Assembly (NCBI GenBank): GCA_913064755.1
Contig: CAJYBQ010000214.1
Span: forward strand, 1-6,278
DNA from: an uncultured Alphaproteobacteria bacterium
GTDB taxonomy: Bacteria; Pseudomonadota; Alphaproteobacteria; Minwuiales; Minwuiaceae
Direction of reading: 5' to 3'
Length of the DNA: 6,278 nt
Positions 1 through 6,268 of the stretch are shown piece after piece; within the stretch, counting starts at the first letter, position 1; each line of letters opens with the position of its first letter. Both the position numbers and the translations under genes were made by a program. The notes under the pieces were generated by a model. It did not search any database. It saw only the letters and a program-made list of their open reading frames with translations, and had not been told where the DNA came from.

Positions 1-462
1 ACCCCGGTCCAGTACCCGCCAGTCCACCCTCACCGACGCGCCCTGCGGCTGCTCGATCTGCGAATTGACCATGGTCTCGTTGTCGCTGATGGCATTGGCG
101 CCGGATACGTGCAGGGTCTGCCCGTTGTAGGAATTCAGCCGCGCCGCATAGGTATTGATCACGTAGTCGTTGAACAGGGCGACGAATTCGTCGCGTTCGG
201 CAGGCGTCGCCGCGCGCCAGTACCGGCCTAGCACGATGCGCGCGACCAGCGGCACGTCGAAGCCTTCGGTGAACAGCTTGGCAAACTTCTGCCGGCGCAC
301 GTCCGGCGTGACATCCTTGGCAGCCAGGATCGCGATCGCGTCGCCACCCAGCCGTTCGATCATCTGCTTCGGTGCCTCGCTGGCAACCGCGACGTTGGTG
401 CTGACCAGGGCAAGGCCCAGGACCAGCAGGGTCGTCAGTCGGAGAAAAGTGCGTCGAGCCAT
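1..462 (-). CDS. mlaC: MlaC/Ttg2D-family phospholipid-binding protein, 3' end cut by window
   Basis: This is the first 154 codons of a leftward gene; no stop is reached before the window edge. The family (MlaC, also called toluene-tolerance Ttg2D) is a periplasmic lipid carrier that moves phospholipids between the outer-membrane MlaA complex and the inner-membrane MlaFEDB ABC transporter. Residues 1-27 form a signal peptide: a basic start (MARRTFLRL), a hydrophobic core and an AVA-S cleavage site near residue 27. The mature part shows typical family stretches: a KFAKLF segment near 59-64, GRYWRAATPAERDEF at 79-93, YVINTYAARL at 100-109, and VDWRV at 146-150. Family members usually have about 190-215 residues, so roughly 40-60 are missing. 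An AGGGA lies 11 nt before the ATG (474-478 in + coordinates). It is transcribed away from sahR. Whether the rest of an mla locus follows cannot be seen. The family call is confident; the lipid role is inferred from the family. Confidence 0.87.
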   Translation of the reverse strand, partial: MARRTFLRLTTLLVLGLALVSTNVAVASEAPKQMIERLGGDAIAILAAKDVTPDVRRQKFAKLFTEGFDVPLVARIVLGRYWRAATPAERDEFVALFNDYVINTYAARLNSYNGQTLHVSGANAISDNETMVNSQIEQPQGASVRVDWRVLDRG

Positions 463-495
463 CGTCTGTTGATTCCCTGAACCGTTCTGCCGCGG

Positions 496-525
496 ATGAA
501 ACGTCGAACAGGACCGAAAGGTCAA
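496..525 (-). promoter_or_regulatory. Possible sigma70-type promoter for mlaC
   Basis: On the minus strand, TTGACC (520-525) and TTTCAT (496-501) are separated by 18 nt. They match the -35 consensus in 5 of 6 positions and the -10 consensus in 4 of 6. Transcription would start near position 489 and give a leader of about 27 nt containing the AGGGA ribosome binding site. The -35 box overlaps a small GACC-GAAA-GGTC hairpin sequence (512-523). This is pattern matching only. Alphaproteobacterial promoters diverge from the consensus, so the call is tentative. Confidence 0.3.
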
Positions 526-546
526 GCGTGCGGGGCCACATCCCCC

Positions 547-563
547 GCAATCAGGCGTGATCA
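547..563 (+). promoter_or_regulatory. Putative SahR operator, copy 1
   Basis: GCAATCAGGCGTGATCA contains the dyad ATCA-N4-TGAT at 550-561. It is repeated with one mismatch exactly 42 bp downstream. Such a palindromic, duplicated site directly upstream of an ArsR-family gene is what autoregulation would predict. Copy 1 lies between the proposed mlaC -35 box and the proposed sahR promoter, so it could influence either direction. The binding protein is inferred; the repeat itself is directly visible. Confidence 0.55.
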
Positions 564-588
564 GCCGGAGCTGTATCCATCGGGTCAC

Positions 589-605
589 GCAATCAGGCTT
601 GATCA
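589..605 (+). promoter_or_regulatory. Putative SahR operator, copy 2
   Basis: GCAATCAGGCTTGATCA repeats copy 1 with 16 of 17 identical bases. The dyad ATCA-N4-TGAT is at 592-603. Its centre is 42 bp from that of copy 1, which puts both on the same face of the helix. The site overlaps the proposed -35 box TTGATC (599-604) and abuts the AT-rich TATAAA at 606-611. A bound repressor here would block RNA polymerase, which fits a SahR-type repressor released by SAH. Confidence 0.6.
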
Positions 606-627
606 TATAAAGAAATGTGCATATTGT
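599..627 (+). promoter_or_regulatory. Probable promoter of the sahR-metF-metH operon
   Basis: Two overlapping readings are possible in this unusually AT-rich patch. In the first, TTGATC (599-604) and TATTGT (622-627) are 17 nt apart, which places the transcript start at about 634, on the candidate ATG itself. In the second, TATAAA (606-611) serves as the -10 with a poor -35 near 583-588, giving a start near 618. Both are overlapped by operator copy 2. No other promoter-like gap exists before metF or metH, so this region probably drives all three genes. The exact boxes are uncertain. Confidence 0.4.
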
Positions 628-633
628 CATTTC

Positions 634-1674
634 ATGAGCAGAAACCAGGAAATCAGGCTTGGCGCGGGCAGTCGTTCGATGGCGGATGCCCCGCGATCCA
701 CTGGCGGCGGCCCCGGTCCGGTCATGTCCATGGCCGACCTGGTCCTGGCGTTGAAGGCGGCGAGCGACGACACGCGCCTGACCCTGCTTGCGCTCTGCCG
801 ACGCTCCGAACTTACGGTGTCCGAGCTTGTTTCCATCCTGGGCCAGAGCCAGCCCCGGGTGTCGCGGCATCTGAAGCTGCTCTGCGATGCCGGTCTGCTG
901 GAGCGGACCCGCGAAGGCGCCTGGGTCTACTACCGGCTGGCGCTGGACGGGGCGCATGCCGCCCTTGCATCGACGCTGGACCGGCTGATCCAGCCCGATG
1001 ATCCCGCGCTGGCGACCGAGATGGCGCGCCTGGACCAGGTGCGCCAGCAGCGGGCCGCGAAGGCGCAGGAATACTTCAGCCGCAATGCCCCGCGCTGGGA
1101 CGAGGTGCGGCGATTGCACGTCAGCGAACGCGAGGTGGAAACCGCGCTGCATGCCATTCTCGGCACCGATGACATCGACGACCTGCTGGACCTTGGCACC
1201 GGCACCGGTCGCCTGCTGTCGGTCCTGTCCGGTCGCGCCGCGCGTGCGGTCGGCATCGATCTGAACCCGGACATGCTGTCGATCGCCCGCGTCGCCCTCG
1301 ACACCCCCGAACACCAGCACGTGCAGGTGCGCCAGGGCGACATCCTGCGGCTGCCCTTCGCCGCCGGATCCTTCGACCTGGTGACGGCACACCAGGTGCT
1401 GCATTTCATGGACGAGCCGCGCCAGCTGATCACCGGGGCCGCCGCCATGCTGCGGCCCGGCGGGCGCCTGGTGATCATTGATTTCCTGTCCCATGACCAG
1501 GACGAACTGCGCCGCGAACATGCGCATCGCCGCCTCGGTTTCGATGACGTGGAACTGCACGCCTGGTTCACGGAATCGGGCCTGACCCCCGAACACACCC
1601 TTCACCTGCCGGGTCGCAGCCTGACGGTCGGACTCTGGTCCGCCACCCGCGCGCCCCTGGATAACGAGGCATGA
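634..1674 (+). CDS. sahR: SahR-type ArsR-family regulator fused to SAM methyltransferase-like domain
   Basis: This is a 346-residue protein, counting from the ATG at 634. Residues about 31-105 form an ArsR winged helix: the ELTVSEL segment at 59-65, recognition helix SQPRVSRHLKLL at 72-83 and wing ending WVYYRL at 97-102. The ArsR metal-binding ELCVCDL motif is replaced by ELTVSEL without cysteines, so metal sensing is unlikely. Residues about 145-340 resemble class I methyltransferases: motif I DLGTGTG at 186-192, the acidic loop GIDLNPDM at 207-214, GDILRLPF at 235-242 and a LRPGGRLVIIDF strand. SahR proteins use such a domain to sense S-adenosylhomocysteine and repress methyl-cycle genes; position next to metF-metH supports this, though real methyltransferase activity cannot be excluded. 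The start is uncertain: no ribosome binding site precedes 634, 679 or 724. The frame is open back to an ATG at 496, but that extension crosses both operator repeats and the promoter, so it is rejected. Confidence 0.82.
   Translation: MSRNQEIRLGAGSRSMADAPRSTGGGPGPVMSMADLVLALKAASDDTRLTLLALCRRSELTVSELVSILGQSQPRVSRHLKLLCDAGLLERTREGAWVYYRLALDGAHAALASTLDRLIQPDDPALATEMARLDQVRQQRAAKAQEYFSRNAPRWDEVRRLHVSEREVETALHAILGTDDIDDLLDLGTGTGRLLSVLSGRAARAVGIDLNPDMLSIARVALDTPEHQHVQVRQGDILRLPFAAGSFDLVTAHQVLHFMDEPRQLITGAAAMLRPGGRLVIIDFLSHDQDELRREHAHRRLGFDDVELHAWFTESGLTPEHTLHLPGRSLTVGLWSATRAPLDNEA
651..661 (+). repeat. Partial third copy of the operator-like repeat
   Basis: AATCAGGCTTG is identical to 591-601 of operator copy 2, but the second half of the dyad is lost (TGGC instead of TGAT). 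It starts 60 bp after the matching point of copy 2. If the regulator starts at 634 it lies in codons 6-10; if it starts at 679 or 724 it is in the 5' leader. It could be an auxiliary weak site or a decayed duplicate. An 11-bp exact match this close by is unlikely to be chance, but its function is unknown. Confidence 0.35.
1666..1669 (+). promoter_or_regulatory. Ribosome binding site that decides the metF start
   Basis: GAGG lies in the last codons of sahR. It is 7 nt before the ATG at 1677 but only 1 nt before the ATG at 1671, which is too close for normal use. This favours 1677 as the metF start, 2 nt after the sahR stop. Confidence 0.5.
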
Positions 1675-1676
1675 GC

Positions 1677-2591
1677 ATGCTGTTGAACAACGTGGCCAGC
1701 ACACCGGAGCTGGAAATCTCGCTGGAGTTCTTCCCGGCCAAGACGGATGCCGGGGCGGCAAGACTGCCCGCGATGGCGCGCCGCCTGGCCAGCTGCAACC
1801 CGGCGTTCTTCTCCGTCACCTACGGTGCCGGCGGCACGACACAGACCGGAACGCTGGACACCATCAGGTCCATTGCCGGGGCGACCGGCTGGGCGGGTGC
1901 CGCGCATCTGACGGCGGTGGCGCAGTCGAAGGCGACGGTGGACGCGGTGGCACGGGATTACCTGCGCGCCGGTGTCAGCCGCATCGTCGCCCTGCGTGGC
2001 GACCCGCAGAACGGTGACGCCGTCTATCGACCACACCCCGACGGATATGCGAATGCCGCGGCGCTGGTCGCCGGGCTGCGCCGCATCCACGACTTCGATA
2101 TCTCCGTCGCGGCCTATCCCGAGGTGCATCCCGACTCCCGCGACGTGGCGGCGGACCTCGACAACCTGCGTGCCAAGTTCGATGCCGGTGCCAACCGCGC
2201 CATCACGCAGTTCTTCTTCGATGCCGACAGCTACCTGCGGTTCCGCGATGCGGCCTCAGCGCATGGCATCTGGCAGCCGATCCTGCCCGGCATCCTGCCG
2301 ATCCGCGACCTGGACCAGCTTCGCCGTTTCGCCGCCGGGTGCGGCGCGACGATCCCCGACGCGGTGGTGCAGCGGATCGAGGCTGCGGGGACGGATCGGA
2401 AGGAACGCCAGCGGGTCGGGATCGACCTCGCGGCAGAGCTTTGCCAGCGCCTGGTGCGTCATGGCGTCGATGGATTTCATTTCTACACCTTGAACCAGTC
2501 CGACATGGTGACTGCGGTTTGCGAGCGGCTGGACCTGGTCCGGAGCGGTGACCGTATGGTTCTTGCTGCCACGGGGGCTGCTGCACGCTGA
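1677..2591 (+). CDS. metF: 5,10-Methylenetetrahydrofolate reductase
   Basis: MetF is a cytoplasmic FAD enzyme that reduces 5,10-methylenetetrahydrofolate to 5-methyltetrahydrofolate, the methyl donor for the MetH encoded next. The 304-residue length fits the bacterial family and its single TIM-barrel domain. Visible family motifs are the catalytic glutamate in LEFFP (E17), VTYGAGG near 47-53, HLT at 77-79, LRGDPQ at 106-111, AYPEVH at 146-151 and ITQFFFD at 176-182 (Q178 matches the folate-contacting glutamine of the E. coli enzyme). A GVDGFHFYTLN segment lies near the end. One small deviation is that the usual HLTC is HLTA here (A80). An ATG at 1671 overlapping the sahR stop as ATGA would add two residues; the GAGG spacing favours 1677. 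The gene sits between sahR and metH with no room for a separate promoter, and its stop overlaps the metH start, so translation is probably coupled. Confidence 0.93.
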   Translation: MLLNNVASTPELEISLEFFPAKTDAGAARLPAMARRLASCNPAFFSVTYGAGGTTQTGTLDTIRSIAGATGWAGAAHLTAVAQSKATVDAVARDYLRAGVSRIVALRGDPQNGDAVYRPHPDGYANAAALVAGLRRIHDFDISVAAYPEVHPDSRDVAADLDNLRAKFDAGANRAITQFFFDADSYLRFRDAASAHGIWQPILPGILPIRDLDQLRRFAAGCGATIPDAVVQRIEAAGTDRKERQRVGIDLAAELCQRLVRHGVDGFHFYTLNQSDMVTAVCERLDLVRSGDRMVLAATGAAAR

Positions 2592-5500
2592 TGAGCGATC
2601 TGATTGAAGCACTGAAACGCGACGTCCTGCTGTGTGATGGCGCGATTGGCAGCCGTGTGCAGGCCATGGGACTGGATATCGAGACCGACTACGGCGGACA
2701 GGAGAACTGTACCGAGATCCTGAACCGCACCCGCCCCGACATCGTTCGCGCGATCCATCGCGGCTATGTCGATGCCGGGTCCGACATCATCCAGACCAAC
2801 ACGTTCGGCGCATCGCCCATCACGCTGGGTGAATTCGACCTGACGGACGAGGCGCATGACCTGAACGTCCGTGCCGCACGGCTGGCACGTGAAGTGGTGG
2901 ATGGGGCGCGGGCCGAGGACGGTATCCGGCGCTATGTCCTGGGGTCGATCGGCCCGGGAACCAAGTTGCCGAGCCTTGGCCATATTCATTACGACGAACT
3001 GGAGGCCGCCTATGCCCTGCAGGCCGGCGGGCTGATCGAGGGCGGTGTCGACGGTATCCTGATCGAGACCTGCCAGGATCCCCTGCAGATCAAGGCCGCG
3101 GTCAACGGCGCGAAGGATGCGCGGGCCGGTGCCGGTGTCGATGTGCCGATCATCGTTCAGGTGACCGTGGAGACCACCGGCACGCTGCTGGTCGGGGCCG
3201 ACATTGCCGCCGCGGCGACGATCCTGAAGGCCATGTCCGTCGATGCCATGGGACTGAACTGTGCCACGGGGCCGAAGGAGATGATGGAACACGTGCGGTT
3301 CCTGTCGGAATCCGTCGATGTGCCGATCAGCATCCAGCCCAATGCCGGTCTGCCGGAACTCGTCGACGGGGAAACGGTCTATCCCCTGCGCCCGGAAGAA
3401 ATGGCGACGTGGTTGCGCCGCTTTGTCAGCGAGTTCGGCGTCGGGCTGATCGGCGGGTGCTGTGGCACGACACCGGAACACATCGCGGCGCTGGACCGGA
3501 TGCTGCAGGACCTGGGCCGCAACCGCCGCAGGCCCGAACCGGCACCCCGCAACCCGGTCTGGACACCGTCTCTGGCATCGTTGTTCACCCAGACGCCGCT
3601 GCGCCAGGAAAACGCCGTGCTGGCGATCGGGGAGCGCTGCAACGCGAACGGTTCACGCAAGTTCCGCGAACTGCAGGCCAGCGAGAACTACGATGCCTGT
3701 GTCGCCATGGGGCGGGAGCAGGAGGGGGAGGGCAGCCACGCCATCGACCTCTGTGCCGCCTACGTGGGGCGTGACGAGATCGCCGACATGACGGAACTGC
3801 TGTCGCGCATGCGCGGCAGCCTGACCGCGCCGCTGGTCATCGATTCCACCGAACTGCCGGTGCTGGAACAGGCATTGAAGCTCTACGGCGGCAAGGGCGT
3901 GATCAATTCCTTCAATTTCGAGGATGGCGAGGAACCGGCGGATGCCCGCCTGATGCTCGCGCGCCGGTTCGGTGCGGCCATGATCGCGCTGACCATCGAC
4001 GAAGACGGCATGGCGAAGACCGCCGAGGACAAGTTGCGGGTGGCGAAGCGGCTCTATGACGTCGCCGTCAACCGCCATGGCCTGCCCGCCAGTGACCTGA
4101 TCATCGATCCGCTGACCTTCACGATCTGTACCGGCAACGCCGACGACCGGAAGCTGGGGCTGTGGACGCTGGAGGCGATCGAGCAGATCGCGAAGGAACT
4201 GCCCGACTGCCAGATCCTGCTCGGCCTCTCCAACATATCCTTCGGCCTGAATGCCGCCGCCCGGCATGTGCTGAATTCCGTCTTCCTGGATCACGCCATG
4301 AAGCGCGGGCTGAATTCCGCCATCCTGCACGCGTCGAAGATCGTGCCGCTGCACCAGATCCCCGAAGACGAGCTGAAGGCCGCCGAAGACCTGATCTTCG
4401 ACCGCCGGGCGGAAGGTTACGACCCGCTGGAAGCCTTCATGGCCCTGTTCCAGGACCGCAAGGTGGCCAAGGTGGTGAAGCAGCGCGCCGAAACGGTCGA
4501 GGAACAGTTGAAGGACCGGATCATCGACGGCGATGGCCAGGGGCTGCACGATGACCTTGAAACCGCGATGAAGACGCATCCGCCCCTCGACATCATCAAC
4601 GACATCCTGCTCGGCGGGATGAAGGTGGTGGGCGAACTGTTCGGCGCGGGCAAGATGCAGTTGCCGTTCGTGCTGCGCTCGGCGGAGGTCATGAAGGCGG
4701 CCGTCGCCTATCTCGAACCCTTCATGGAGAAGGACGAGGGACAGCAGAAGGGCACCATCGTGCTCGCCACCGTGAAGGGTGACGTGCATGACATCGGCAA
4801 GAACCTGGTCGACATCATCCTGACCAACAACGGCTACCGGGTGGTCAACCTGGGCATCAAGCAGCCGCTGATCAACATCCTGGACGCGGCCCGGGCCGAG
4901 AGTGCCGACGCCATCGGCATGTCCGGCCTGCTGGTCAAGTCGACGGTCATCATGCGCGAGAACCTGCAACAGATGGCGGCGGAGGGGCTGGAGATTCCGG
5001 TCATCCTCGGCGGTGCCGCGCTGACCCGCAAGTACGTCGAGCAGGATTGCCTGGATGCCTATGGTGGCAAGCGCGTCGCCTATGCCCGTGACGCCTTCGA
5101 CGGTCTGAAGATGATGGACCTGATCGGCACCGGCAGGTTCGACGACCATATCGCCTCCGCCACCGAAACCCGTGCGGCCCGGCCGTCTTCGCGCAAGGCC
5201 GTCGGCCGCCCGTCCGAAGGCGTCATGCGCCCGGTCGATTATGCCGAGATCAGCCTGCGTCGCGCCGAACTGCAGCAGGATCACGTGCCGCCGGTGCCGC
5301 CGTTCTGGGGGGGCAGGCGGATCGATCATGTCGATCCCCGCGCCCTGCTGCCGTACCTGAACGAACAGATGCTCTACCAGTTCCAGTGGGGCTTTCGCAA
5401 AGCCGGGCGGGACCGCGAGGACTACCGCAAGTGGGCGGAGCGCGAAGTGCGCCCGATCATGCACGACATGCTCGCCCGCTGCCGGGAAGAGAAGATCCTG

Positions 5501-6079
5501 ACGCCGAAGGCCGCCTATGGCTTCTGGCCCGCCGCCAGCGAACGCGATGACCTGGTGCTGTTCGACCCGGATTCAGGCGCTGAAGTCGCCAGGTTCTCCC
5601 TGCCGCGCCAGCGCCGCGAGGGCGGGCTGTGCATCGCCGACTTCTTCCCGGACGCCGATACCGGCAAGCGCGACGTGATCGGCCTGCAACTGGCCACCAT
5701 GGGCAGCACCGCGTCGGACGTGGCGCGGGAATGGTTCGCGCAGGACAAGTACCAGGACTACCTGTACCTGCACGGCCTGTCGGTGGAGATGGCGGAGGCC
5801 ATGGCCGAGATGGTGCACGCCCGCATCCGCGCCGAGCTCGGCTTCGCCTCCGAGGATGCAACGGACATGCACGAGATGCTGAAGCAGGGCTATCGCGGTT
5901 CACGCTATTCGTTCGGCTATCCCGCCTGCCCGAACCTGGAAGACCAGGCCGCGATCCTCGACCTGCTGGGGGCATCGGCCATCGGTGTCGAGATGGCCGA
6001 GGAGGGGCAGCTGCATCCTGAACAGTCCACCTCTGCCATCGTGGTCCTGCACCCGCAGGCAAAGTACTTCTCCGTCTGA
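2591..6079 (+). CDS. metH: Cobalamin-dependent methionine synthase, full length
   Basis: MetH transfers the methyl group of 5-methyltetrahydrofolate through cobalamin to homocysteine, giving methionine and tetrahydrofolate in the cytoplasm. The 1162 residues contain all four modules in the usual order. The homocysteine domain spans about 1-302, with zinc cysteines C224 (GLNC) and C290-C291 (GGCCGTTP). The pterin domain spans about 340-600 and begins LAIGERCNANGS at 344-355. The cobalamin cap and Rossmann domain span about 625-850, with DVHDIGKN at 731-738, H733 being the lower cobalt ligand. After a polar linker near 860-880, the AdoMet-dependent reactivation domain runs to the end and carries RYSFGYPACPN at 1105-1115. 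The family is about 1130-1260 residues (E. coli 1227), so nothing is missing. The ATG overlaps the metF stop by one base (TGATG); only a distant G-run resembles a ribosome binding site, so coupling to metF is likely. The pterin-domain wording (INSFNFEDGEE, TFTICTGN) differs clearly from the E. coli form. Confidence 0.97.
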   Translation: MSDLIEALKRDVLLCDGAIGSRVQAMGLDIETDYGGQENCTEILNRTRPDIVRAIHRGYVDAGSDIIQTNTFGASPITLGEFDLTDEAHDLNVRAARLAREVVDGARAEDGIRRYVLGSIGPGTKLPSLGHIHYDELEAAYALQAGGLIEGGVDGILIETCQDPLQIKAAVNGAKDARAGAGVDVPIIVQVTVETTGTLLVGADIAAAATILKAMSVDAMGLNCATGPKEMMEHVRFLSESVDVPISIQPNAGLPELVDGETVYPLRPEEMATWLRRFVSEFGVGLIGGCCGTTPEHIAALDRMLQDLGRNRRRPEPAPRNPVWTPSLASLFTQTPLRQENAVLAIGERCNANGSRKFRELQASENYDACVAMGREQEGEGSHAIDLCAAYVGRDEIADMTELLSRMRGSLTAPLVIDSTELPVLEQALKLYGGKGVINSFNFEDGEEPADARLMLARRFGAAMIALTIDEDGMAKTAEDKLRVAKRLYDVAVNRHGLPASDLIIDPLTFTICTGNADDRKLGLWTLEAIEQIAKELPDCQILLGLSNISFGLNAAARHVLNSVFLDHAMKRGLNSAILHASKIVPLHQIPEDELKAAEDLIFDRRAEGYDPLEAFMALFQDRKVAKVVKQRAETVEEQLKDRIIDGDGQGLHDDLETAMKTHPPLDIINDILLGGMKVVGELFGAGKMQLPFVLRSAEVMKAAVAYLEPFMEKDEGQQKGTIVLATVKGDVHDIGKNLVDIILTNNGYRVVNLGIKQPLINILDAARAESADAIGMSGLLVKSTVIMRENLQQMAAEGLEIPVILGGAALTRKYVEQDCLDAYGGKRVAYARDAFDGLKMMDLIGTGRFDDHIASATETRAARPSSRKAVGRPSEGVMRPVDYAEISLRRAELQQDHVPPVPPFWGGRRIDHVDPRALLPYLNEQMLYQFQWGFRKAGRDREDYRKWAEREVRPIMHDMLARCREEKILTPKAAYGFWPAASERDDLVLFDPDSGAEVARFSLPRQRREGGLCIADFFPDADTGKRDVIGLQLATMGSTASDVAREWFAQDKYQDYLYLHGLSVEMAEAMAEMVHARIRAELGFASEDATDMHEMLKQGYRGSRYSFGYPACPNLEDQAAILDLLGASAIGVEMAEEGQLHPEQSTSAIVVLHPQAKYFSV

Positions 6080-6149
6080 CCGGGTACCCATTGTGCCGCC
6101 CGAACGCTGAAAGGCTGGACACGCGGATCAAGTCCGCGTGCGCCGTGGT
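6080..6149. repeat. Intergenic repeat, copy A
   Basis: This 70-bp unit begins directly after the metH stop codon and runs from CCGGGTACCCA to GCGCCGTGGT. It aligns without gaps to copy B 119 bp downstream with 7 mismatches (90% identity). It contains a perfect hairpin, CACGCGGA-TCAAG-TCCGCGTG, at 6120-6140. The layout resembles the dispersed, hairpin-forming intergenic repeats common in alphaproteobacteria. The hairpin lacks a following T-run, so it is not a standard intrinsic terminator, though it may protect or attenuate the 3' end of the metH transcript. Confidence 0.75.
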
Positions 6150-6150
6150 A

Positions 6151-6170
6151 GGGTTGTGGCGCCCCAACCC
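6151..6170. other. GC-rich imperfect palindrome between the repeats
   Basis: GGGTTGTGGCGCCCCAACCC reads as its own reverse complement except for one mismatched pair (T6157 opposite C6164). It could fold into a short strong stem in RNA or cruciform DNA. No T-tract follows, so a terminator role is weakly supported. It may belong to a larger composite repeat that includes copies A and B. Confidence 0.5.
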
Positions 6171-6186
6171 ACATCCCGACGGCGTG

Positions 6187-6203
6187 CCCGGGCTTGACCC
6201 GGG
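6187..6203. repeat. CCCGGG-CTTGA-CCCGGG inverted repeat
   Basis: Two CCCGGG hexamers flank CTTGA, giving a 6-bp perfect stem with a 5-nt loop; the stem extends by a G-T wobble and two further pairs. Its right arm overlaps the first bases of repeat copy B, so it looks like the left end of the repeat unit. The matching left arm is absent from copy A, which instead adjoins the metH stop codon. Confidence 0.6.
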
Positions 6204-6268
6204 TACCCAGTGTGTCGCTCGAACGCCGAAGAGCTGGGCACGCGGATCAAGTCCGCGTGCGCCGTGGT
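6199..6268. repeat. Intergenic repeat, copy B
   Basis: This is the second 70-bp copy, in the same orientation as copy A and 90% identical. The hairpin CACGCGGA-TCAAG-TCCGCGTG recurs unchanged at 6239-6259, while all seven mismatches fall in the left 40 bp. A run of seven Gs and TTT follow before the window ends, so the right boundary may lie outside. No gene is visible between 6080 and the window end. Confidence 0.72.

Noticed and set aside
170..472. 100-codon + strand frame opposite mlaC
   Set aside because: Shadow of the MlaC frame; serine- and arginine-rich with no recognisable domain.
496..633. N-terminal extension of the regulator to the ATG at 496
   Set aside because: The added 46 residues have no family similarity, no ribosome binding site precedes them, and the DNA carries the two operator repeats and AT-rich promoter-like sequence.
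463..633. Cobalamin or SAM riboswitch upstream of the methionine genes
   Set aside because: The region is short, no B12-box or SAM-II-like core was recognised, and the likely leader is 0-16 nt (about 100 nt at most if a later start is used). Protein-based control through the repeats explains the region better.
930..1598. 222-codon antisense frame inside sahR
   Set aside because: Serine- and arginine-rich low-complexity translation opposite clear methyltransferase motifs.
2483..3481. 332-codon antisense frame across the end of metF and the start of metH
   Set aside because: Same shadow composition, no domain, and it overlaps two certain genes.
3653..5464. Long open frame of 603 codons antisense to metH
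   Set aside because: It lies wholly opposite a strongly conserved MetH reading frame in GC-rich DNA. Its translation is rich in H, G, Q, V and D without recognisable domains, typical of a shadow frame.
6120..6170. Intrinsic terminator after metH
   Set aside because: The hairpins are strong but no T-run follows either one, and the same hairpin recurs in copy B, so a repeat element is the better explanation.
5917..6174. 85-codon minus-strand frame with GARGLDPRV-like text
   Set aside because: It arises from the intergenic repeat plus the antisense of the metH end; such translations are a known annotation artefact of dispersed repeats.
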